Shown here one piece after another: positions 55,317-64,000 of a DNA stretch of 64,000 nucleotides. Positions within the stretch are counted from its first letter, which is position 1; every line of letters starts with the position of its first letter. A program made the position numbers and the translations under genes. Below the pieces are notes generated by a model that saw nothing but the letters and a program-made list of their open reading frames with translations, was not told the DNA's origin and did not search any database. This DNA is from Protula sp. h YS-2021 (lineage: Eukaryota > Annelida > Polychaeta > Sabellida > Serpulidae). The stretch lies in the NCBI GenBank assembly GCA_949752745.1, contig OX457027.1:90169720-90233719 (forward strand), in the 5' to 3' direction.

Positions 55317-58300
55317 GTAAGTTTTAGTAACTACTTAGTCAGCTTTAGGAAGAATTTAATAAAACGTTTGAAAATTGATTTATTTTTCAAAGAAACATTT
55401 CCAGTAATGTATATCTAAAATGCTTGATTGAAAAAGCATGAAAAAAGAAAAAATATGTTGCTATCTTCAGTGTGTCTTCAGAGTATGTCTAGAAACACTA
55501 GACGACGGATCCTAAAGTTGGACACTTTTTATAACACCTTTTTAAATTTTGCATATTGTTTTCTTTTAACTCAAGCACTTGCAATACATATTGCTTGAAA
55601 AATATAGCTATATGTATATTCTGTTGTATTCTCTTGTATGTTTCTAAATCAACACAGCAGTTTAGCCACTGATAACCTTAGAACACTTCCGGTTGACGGA
55701 TGTGGAGAACCCGATAACTGGATATTTCCCATTCATACGTCGCATGCTTTTAGGCTCTGAAGATCAGCAGAGTCTATGTTGAATGTTTTCTATAGTGCAT
55801 CAGTTTTCTGTACATTTTTCATATTTTGTCATTGCACGCAAATGTGACGGATACAGAGGTCTCCACATTCATTAACAGGCCTTATCAATGGCCCAACTGC
55901 CCTGTCGGTTTTTAAAACGCCAGCAAATACACTGGACTATATATACATCTATGATGTCAAATTATAACCATATTTTTTAAATGCTTGAGCTGAAAGAAAA
56001 ACAGTGTGTAAACTCCTAAAACTACAATTTGTAGTACAATTTACAGTACTTCATGCTCTTCTTGTCTTAATTTTTCTTATTACGGATCTCTCATATTATC
56101 TACCTCTTCTATTGAGCATTGACATGATATCACATATGCTGATACTTATTTAGCTGAATGTGCGCCACTGCTTTAATTGCCACACGGCACTTGACTTATT
56201 CAAACGCCCATATCCATTTTATAAATAAGTATTTATTTCTTTAAAGGTTAAATCCGCTTGCTGTTTTAGGAAACAGCAGTATTTTATACAAGCAATGGGG
56301 TTAAAGCTTACGTTTGCAGAATTGTGCAACAAATTCCCAAGGCCTTCAGTATTTTTTCTCGCAAAATTACAGAATGAGATCGAAACGATTCAGCAATAGT
56401 AGCATAGACGTCTACAATCAAATCCAACCATGCACTAAGGGCATTGATAACATGCCTCTTGCGTGCTATGATAGGAATTTTGTCATTGTTTATTGTCTTC
56501 GAAATATCGAATGCTTTCTATAACACCAGAGTTTAACACCACCCAGCTTGCGATAAGGAAGAGCTAGTCTCATTACGTTTGGGGTAACAATTGAGCCTAT
56601 TTGTCACAGCGTAAAATATTTATGTATGTAAACATTTGATCCTTTTTCGTAGTGCTTTTTTCAGAATATCATAAAATTTAATTCAATGCTAGCTATTATA
56701 GTTTTGTAGTGGCCAATTGTAGTGTTTTAGGTTCTTTTAACAATTGTACGCCTCGGAACATGTATACCGAGAACAGCAAAGAACTCATTATGTTAAGCCC
56801 TGCTTAACGTTTTTGTTATCAATTAGCAACAAGTCCACAAACTTTTAAATATTGTGTATATTGATGGTGAACATGTGCCTTTTGGGAGATGACGCTTTGA
56901 AAGTCCTGCAATGCATCTCTGTTTTACTCATTTATCATAAAATTTTATTGGACCAAAAACAACGTAATGGTAGACGAAAAACAATTCTTGAGTGGATGAA
57001 AGAGGCAATGGTAGGAGTGAAATGTAACAGGAAGTGAAAGGAAAAGCCGATGTGGAAAATAGTTAAGGGTTAGAGTAAAGATTGTGGCCTATTTTCGAAA
57101 CTATATTAGGAGCGGTTTTAGTGGTTTTTGTAACTAGAAAATCGTTGCATAAAAAGTCATCATCATTAATATTATTAAGTTAGAAGCAGAAGATTTGAAA
57201 TCATAGAGTTGACGAGTTTCTGTACATGAATGGATGGCACTAATAACACTGTTGGTGTTGTTTCAGTTTACAGGATTCAGCTCTATATACCACTAAATGA
57301 CATAAAACACTTCCAGTTCAAATCAGTAGGACATTAACGGACATAACCAAAGCATAGAATAATTAAAAAACCACACAAAATGGAAGAGAGTGAGTTGTCA
57401 TTTGGAACCAATTGTCTAAAATTCTGCTCACACATTTTGTCAGATTTATTTTTTGGTACTTCTATGGTCAACAACGGTTAAAGTCTTGTTGAGCATATAG
57501 ATTAAATATAACTTCGTTATTACAATTAATAAGGCGAATTCTGATACTAAAATGAAAAAGAAAGCAACAACTTCTCCAATTCCATAAAATTAAACTTCTT
57601 AAGGCCTGTATAACCTATCCCCTGAGCCTGACATTTTAGAGGGATGCTGCGGTCAGAGAAGTGAAACATAACAAAATTTACATGTGGACTAGTGCCGTCA
57701 TATGGATATGTATCTTGCCGTGCCTTAGGTATATAACACTAATAAAGGGATCTTTACGAAAAGATACAACAGCGCAAACCATACTGTAATAGGTAAAATT
57801 AACGTCTTGAGGAGATCAGTTAATCTATGTGCATTAACAACATTTGACCCAGACGTCCAATAAAGTTTCAGCACATCTCTGGTCAAATTCAAACAAATTA
57901 ATAGCTTTGGATTCAGGTATTTGCATGGAAATTAAAAGAACCCCCCTAACCTTGTGCGATGCTGATATGCTCTTCTGAATGTTGCATCAAATCATTGAAT
58001 GGCTCACTTGTGGCCCAGTCAATAGTTGTATACACACTGAAATGAGAAGCATAAATGTTAACACCAATCTGCTTGAGACAGTATATTGTGCAATTTGCCA
58101 ATTTGATTTTGAAACAGAAAAGTTTTGAGCTACTTATTTGTGCGTCTTGCTGATACTAGTTCTGGCAAATAGCTGAAATATGAACATGAATAGGAAATAA
58201 ACCACTTGGTTTAACCCTGTGTTTCAATTATCCTACACAATTAGTTCAAAGATGTATTCACAGAACCAAGATGCGCAGCGCTATTAAACAAGAACTAAAG

Positions 58301-58560
58301 CACCATTCATGTCCCTAGAAGTAAAAACAGGAATTACAAAATTATCATCTTTCTCTATTCTATTTTCTATTGAAATGGAAAGATTAAAAAAATAGAACTC
58401 ATAAATTCTTTGAGGCAAGAACCTTAAAGCCCTGAATTTCATAATTAACGCTTGAAAGTAAACTTTTCAAACGTATTTGTTTTTACTCCTTATGGAAAGT
58501 GTAGGATTAAAGTACTTAAATTATCTCTTTTTTCCCTTTTTTGTTAGTTTTTTTTCAGCC
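55317..58560. other. AT-rich interval, intron or intergenic
   Basis: No exon with splice signals and a recognisable domain was found. Short frames (56314, 56852) lack any family resemblance. Confidence 0.6.
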
Positions 58561-58579
58561 GAAATTTTTGCGTTGGTTT

Positions 58580-58880
58580 CCAGACATCTAGTCCAAAACG
58601 GTTAAGTGGGATGAATGAAATTTGGCACACTTATAGTCGACTATGTGAACTGGTGCCAAATACTTTTTTATTGATTTATGACGTCATCAACGTCTTGTGA
58701 CGTCACGGATATTTCAAAGTTGAATATCTCGAAAATGACTGGTCCTAGAGAATTCGAGCAACATACGTTATCAGACTACTTTTTGACAAAGGGCATTGTG
58801 GTAACGTTATTTTTTTATCGCATGACGTCATAATGACGTCATTTTCCGCTTCGTTTTCCAAGTCGATTTTAAAAAAATGC
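58580..58880. repeat. Dispersed-repeat-like block with TGACGTCA sites
   Basis: Contains ATGACGTCATCAACG, GTGACGTCACGG, ATGACGTCATAATGACGTCA, and text such as ATCTCGAAAATGAC that resembles the units at 59270-59720. Confidence 0.5.
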
Positions 58881-59264
58881 TCGTCCTGTATATTTAGTCT
58901 TCACGGTCATCCTTAGCAGGGCATTTCTGTCTCTGAGTGTATGCATAATCATAGGGGATACTCGCTTGTGATTGGACAATACTGGAAGGCTAACTGCCAG
59001 CTACTGCTATCTGCGATGCTTCTTGCTTTTACTGAGGCCGCTGAATTGTACTTACGTGGCTTTTTACAAGCAGCTGGTAGTGCGCTTTTCATTGCAAAGA
59101 GAACAAGTTGTTCACTTTTTTCAATTTTAAGGTTTTGTTGCAAACTCATTCACTTGTTGCAAACTCATTCACATAGATTTGTAGTTTTAAAGTAATTATA
59201 ATTAATGTGCTTGTAAGACCAACCAGAGCAATATATGATACCAGACCCAGGACCTCCACCTCCT

Positions 59265-59725
59265 TTAGGACGTTAGATTAGGTACAAATTTCGGTGATCT
59301 TGACCTGAAGTTTACTTTCGAGTCAAAATTGCATGTCATCTTAAAAACTATAAGAGATAAAGCAATTTTGATCTCATTTTAGACCTCAATCCCGTCTAAG
59401 ACGTTATGTAAGGTATAACCTTTGGTGGCATTGACCTTAAGGTCACTTTCGAGTCAAAAACTTTTATCTCGAAAACGGTAAGAGAAGAGTCATTTCGACC
59501 TCATTTCTACTTTCACCCACTCCTCAACGGTACATAAGATACATCTTCGGTGACCTTGATCTCAAGGTAACTTTTGAAGGCAAACCGGAAGTTACACTGC
59601 ATCTCAAAAACGGTCAGAGATAAAACAATCAATTTTGATCTCAATTTCGACCTCCACACATTCTTCTACGTTCGTAAGATATAACTTTCGGTGATCTTGA
59701 TCAGTGTTTTCAAGCGTTTACTTCG
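59265..59725. repeat. Degenerate about 115-bp tandem units (family F), 4 copies
   Basis: Each unit has ATCTCGAAAACGGT(A/C)AGAGA, CAATTTTGATCTCATTT, GACCTC, ACGTTNGTAAG and GGTGATCTTGA(C/T)CT. The family is shared with AMFR intron 10 (36725-36965). Confidence 0.75.
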
Positions 59726-62700
59726 TCACTCGGTGGCGAAATCGGTCAAGTTGTGATTTAAATCTCTCGTGAACTGATGCTTTGTAAGTCTTAGAAAGCC
59801 TGCTCTGATTACGCACTCAGCGAAAAAAATACCTGAGGCTTATAGATAACCAAACTTTTTTCATTATAATTGTCAGACATAGCTCACGTTTCCATTTAAT
59901 AGAAACCATCTATGCTCAAATTTTATCTGCATTAATTGAGGTCGTTTTAGCAAATGAAGATCATTCTTCAGCTAAGCATAGCATGATAAGAAAAGCTATT
60001 GCTTAGAAAAATAACAATACGTATATCAGGTGTTACCAGCACGGTTGCGTGTTCATACCATTAACGACGGATCGGTTCAAAAGTCATGCACTCATAAATG
60101 AGGACTTATTCATAAATCATATGGGGGTTTGTTTTTTGGTTATTAGATACTGCAATTAGTCGAGTAATCCTGAAGAGTGATTCTAAAATGTTAGACACAT
60201 ATACTGTTTGAACTTAATATCACGTTAGCAATTTTTACAGTTCGAAATAATCAATAAAAATCAGCCATATTGTTCTTTAAGTCCATAACTTACGAACTCT
60301 CCCTATGCTACAATGAACAATGAGTTAGTCAGCTGTAGCAGCAGGAAATGGCAGTAGCAACAGAACACAGGTGACCAGGAAATAACTTATGTTTTGTACA
60401 CTGACTATGCAGGTGTTACACAAGTAACACGGAAAGGTTGCTTGATTAGTTGCATCTTGATATGATGCCATTTATCACGCGGATATCTTATATCCATAAC
60501 AACAAATCGAATCAGCAGAAATACTCCTTAGTTCAGTCTGTTTAATAAAATGCTGCTATAGAAAGAAGCTTTCGTATGTGATGAGGGTATGACATCATAA
60601 TGAACTACTTTGAAAATTGTGCAGCAGTCTTGGGACAATAACAATTTTACACAATAAAAAAACTATTTTGATAATAATCTTATAACATCATAACTACTTT
60701 GAGAATAATATGTAACGATGTTATGACATAATAATAAAAACCACTGTGACAATTATACTCAACAATCTTGAGATTTCAATGGGAAGTATTTTGACACTGA
60801 TGCGTAACAATCTTAATAAGAACTACTTTGATAATGATGCTTGGCTGTCAAGACTACATTAATGTGACGCTGTATATTGATTGTATGATACCCTCGCCAG
60901 ATAATTCGTTAGTGAAACCAGATATAATTTCATAACATATAACATTTGCTTGCTATGATCAGCTCGCTCAGTAGAACAAAGTCTACTTAGTTTATTTTTT
61001 CGCGCTTATGTAATTTCAGAGAAGAATGAACCTCTATTGTGTAATTTAATAACACAGCAGCATCTGGCAAGCAAACCAAACAGGGTTACATTATATCTTC
61101 GGTCCGGCGAAATAGCGACCTATGTTTTTCGTTGCAAATATTCATTATGAAAAACCTAGTCGCCAGGTACATTTACGTAAGTCATCCTCATTTGCTATAA
61201 AATTGTGTGAATTAACTTTCCCAAATTTCTTAACCCTTATCACTATCCCGTTTCTGTTCCATCACTGAGTTTTATTTTTCCCTGATTTTATTTTGAGTAA
61301 ATTCATTTCACAAAGGTTGGAAGATCAAGTCGGTTCTGATCCTAGCTGTGATGATAAGCAATTGTTATTGTCAAACACTGATGGCATTTCCAAGAATATG
61401 GGTTATGCTGTAAAGTTTAGAATATCTGTAGGGGTACAATTACATTTAAATAGACTGTGTGTTATCCAGTTGCCGCTAAGCACTATACTTTATTGTGTTT
61501 GCTCTCTCACTCTATTCACACAGGAGTAACGAGCAAGTTATACCAACGGTCTAAAACAAGCAATAGATGATCTATGGTGGAAAATAGAATCCCAACAGAC
61601 AAAGATGTAAATGTTTAAGAGCTTGAAAGCACAAGTGTTCAGAGTAATTTCGTATCAAACATGGTCTTATATTAGGTCATGGTCACACTTTCACCCAACG
61701 CACATGTGTCATTTTCAGTAGAGATGTGTGCTGTGTGGTGCTCGCAGGGTATTCACCCAAACTTAGCACAACCGGTGATAATCTGTGGTAGTTCTTCTCA
61801 GGTTGGTCCTAATATGCGCACAGCTAATTTCCGCAAAAACTGGGTCTAGTAATAACCGGTGCAATGATTTTACTGGACTGTATTTCTTAAAATAAATGTA
61901 TTAATATAGATATTTTTAACGACAAATCTCAGATGAAGCTTTAAGAAACCGTACAGATTGCCAGTTTTTTTTACGAATTAATGTAAAATATGTGTTACAG
62001 ATAATCTTTGGAATCAGGGAATCTGTTGTTATTCCAGAAATCTGTAGATTCCCTGGCTCACTCAGGAATCTGGAGATTCCGATGAATAGGCAAAATGATC
62101 TGCAGATTCTCCAGACAATTTATAAATTTTTCCTAAATTTAGGTCAAAAGATTCTACGAATTCCCTGAAGTGATTGCGAGCTGTGTTCGTACATCATTTA
62201 TATTTCTATGATCTGAATTTTAAAGCTTTGGAAGAAATAAGTTAATAAAGTCGTCACTTCTAGCTATTCTGTGTGCCTCTGAGTATGTGGTGTTCTCTCA
62301 AACGTTTCATTACAAAGAGTCAGATTAACATTTTGTGAAATCACTATAAATTATCAAACAGGATCAAATATATTGGGATACAGTAGGATAATGAATCTTG
62401 TAGCCGTTCACTAAATCGTTAGCTAACAAAGACATGATATGGCTGAAACTTAAAAATTACCAGTATAGAAAAGGGAAACCGGCAACGTCATTTCCTTAAC
62501 TTGGTGGGGTTCCATTCTTTAACAAAAAAAGAGTCTGAGAATGTTTACTTTTAGCCTTTCACATGTCTAGAACGCGCCTTCTGACAAATTTAAAGAATGT
62601 AGATTTGAAACTGAATAAAGTTCGTTTCTCTTTTACAATATTTATCAGAAGTGACACTTTCTGATAGCATTTTAAACAGTAGAAATAGTTTCGATATATC

Positions 62701-63050
62701 CCAAGGAGTTTTGTTTTTATGTTGTACTTAACCGTATACTGAGTAAAGGAAAATCGATTCCCTTGATTTTCACAAAATATTGTAAAATATGTATCGAAAA
62801 CGCCATGCTAAGTACGCGTGTACTTTACATCGGCATGACAACCTAACTACGCGGTAGAAAACATGTCAAATGGTCAGATTAAAACTTAATTGGTCCCATT
62901 GAACCCAGTAGAATCCTGAGAAACCATATTGATATACCTTGTGTACTGAATTGGGCAACACTGATCTGATCAAGACAATGTGTGTTCTTCAGCTTTGAAT
63001 GTCCACTTCTTTTGTTTTCTCCGATGACTTATGTTGAAGAACGAGGCAAG
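59726..63050. other. AT-rich interval without recognised genes
   Basis: At 61995-62130 there are four GAATCTG(N)AGATTC-like palindromic units, and at 60580-60850 there are loose repeats of ATAA(T)AACTACTTTGA. The 78-codon frame at 61293 follows a fair acceptor (TTTCACAAAG is weak) but has no recognisable motif. Confidence 0.5.
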
Positions 63051-63148
63051 CAAAGTCGCACCTCTTTTGTGAGGCAGGGCATTCTCAAAAATAATGACCC
63101 GGTACACAGGTCATTCTTTTTTAGAATGCTCTGCAAGGTGTGACTTTG
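63051..63148. other. Strong 98-nt hairpin, miRNA-precursor-like or micro-MITE
   Basis: The left arm CAAAGTCGCACCT ... GCAGGGCATTCT ... AATGACC pairs with the right arm GGTCATT ... AGAATGCTCTGC ... AGGTGTGACTTTG. Loop CGGTACACA (9 nt). About 40 paired positions with two G-U wobbles, two mismatches and a 9-nt bulge (CTTTTGTGA). The surroundings are AT-rich and unstructured. Confidence 0.6.
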
Positions 63149-63337
63149 TTTTCATTGTTGTTTAAATTGATTCATTGAAAACAAAAGATATAGTCATTGA
63201 TCAAATGGAATTTTAACAGGAATCAAACATCAAGAATCTTCGCCTTGAAAAAAAGATCTATTTAAACTTAAAAACATATATTCCTTAACAAATATTCTAA
63301 TGCCTAAATACCTGACGAATTCTTTAGTTTTTACTGG

Positions 63338-63357
63338 AGTGGGGGGAGGGGGGGGGC
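63338..63357. repeat. Poly-G tract
   Basis: GGGGGGAGGGGGGGGG in AT-rich sequence. Confidence 0.85.
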
Positions 63358-63609
63358 TGATGAAAGAGATATATCGACACAGACGTTCTACAGCCCTCGT
63401 GATTTAGTAGCGACGAAAATGACATAACGCATCTCATTTTCTACGTTAAATATTCGTCGACAGACGTCGTGACCTCAAAAAGACGTTTGATAGACGTCCG
63501 AATGATCACGTAATCGATTTTTTTCTCTTGATATCAAATCTCGAGCAAAACGCTAGAATTTTACGACGAGTAACATTAACTTAAACAGAAGAAAGTAGAA
63601 GCTCAAATA

Positions 63610-63798
63610 AATTACCTTGTAGCTAATGTCGGAATTCATTTTCAAAAATTATGTAAGGTCCATCCGGTTTTAACATGCTTGTGGTATCGAAAGATCCGGC
63701 AGGCTCGTTAGCATTATATACTTGAATAAATCCATCAATGTGAAATCCAATATCAAAATTCACAGACTCCCTCTGCAATTCAGAAGGAGTCTGGGTAA
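63610..63798 (-). other. Possible minus-strand exon or ORF fragment
   Basis: On the minus strand an acceptor-like TTTTTTTTACCCAG is followed by an open frame: TPSELQRESVNFDIGFHIDG, then VYNANEPAGSF, PDGPYIIFENEF, then TAG and GCTACAAG|GTAATT (donor-like). The composition is more protein-like than its neighbours, but no family is recognised. Confidence 0.25.
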
Positions 63799-64000
63799 AA
63801 AAAATCATTTTCTGAATCGTCCTCCATACTAATTTTGTCCCCACCCCCCCCCAAAAAAAAGCTCGTGTTGACTCTTGCTTTAACTAGGTTGTTATGAATG
63901 ATCGTTCAGTTTTTTATACCTTGTCATGATTGTTATTCTTTATTTGTCACCTTAATCGCAGAACAATAGGGGTTGAAGGGCCGGGGGAGGCGGGGCCAAT

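Noticed and set aside
61293..61529. Downstream exon of the secreted cysteine-rich gene
   Set aside because: The phase and acceptor are poor and the translated sequence lacks the cysteine pattern.

Overview
This is eukaryotic genomic DNA from an animal. It holds spliced genes with GT-AG introns, vertebrate-like orthologues cut into short exons, and a heavy load of transposon relics, minisatellites and poly-C/poly-G tracts. Exon conservation to human proteins together with long repeat-filled introns suggests a marine invertebrate bilaterian. A lophotrochozoan such as a mollusc is my best guess from the repeat style, but the sequence alone does not settle this.

Four gene models can be supported. 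(1) 9334-10902, plus strand: a small membrane-anchored Sel1-like repeat protein, 4 exons, 139 aa. (2) 17785-27419, minus strand: GINS3 (PSF3), a subunit of the GINS complex of the replicative CMG helicase, 4 exons, 213 aa, with a 7.9 kb first intron full of mobile-element debris. (3) 30471-38738, plus strand: AMFR/gp78, the ER-membrane RING E3 ubiquitin ligase of ERAD, 14 coding exons, 732 aa, including a 41-nt micro-exon. (4) 53333-55316, plus strand: two phase-compatible exons of an unrecognised secreted cysteine-rich protein, incomplete. GINS3 and AMFR are divergent, with 3.05 kb between their start codons; the Sel1 gene and GINS3 converge.

The rest is repeats. 0-9 kb holds a candidate hAT-like foldback element, a second foldback element, a 33-bp TGACGTCA-bearing minisatellite and a tRNA-like SINE. 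11-17 kb holds a hAT-like MITE, a roughly 142-bp satellite (14 units), a roughly 50-bp satellite and a hAT-type zinc-finger fragment. 20-27 kb (GINS3 intron 1) holds a TA-flanked MITE, a broken non-LTR retrotransposon, a 380-bp tandem duplication and a foldback element. 40.3-40.5 kb is an assembly gap. 41.6-44.1 kb is a 31-bp array of about 79 units with a 2-unit inverted relative at 47.3 kb. 45.9-49.5 kb holds two inverted copies of a GACGTC-rich element. 52.1-53.0 kb is another foldback element. 55.3-64 kb is AT-rich and nearly gene-free, apart from a strong 98-nt hairpin at 63.05 kb.

The most striking pattern is that tandem repeats sit on, or are built from, splice sites in three of the genes: GINS3 exons 2 and 3 acceptors, AMFR exon 6 acceptor and exon 7 donor, and Sel1-gene exons 3 and 4 acceptors. 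A second pattern is a set of sequence-unrelated foldback elements that share one design: ends made of iterated 14-20-mers, inverted at the other end.
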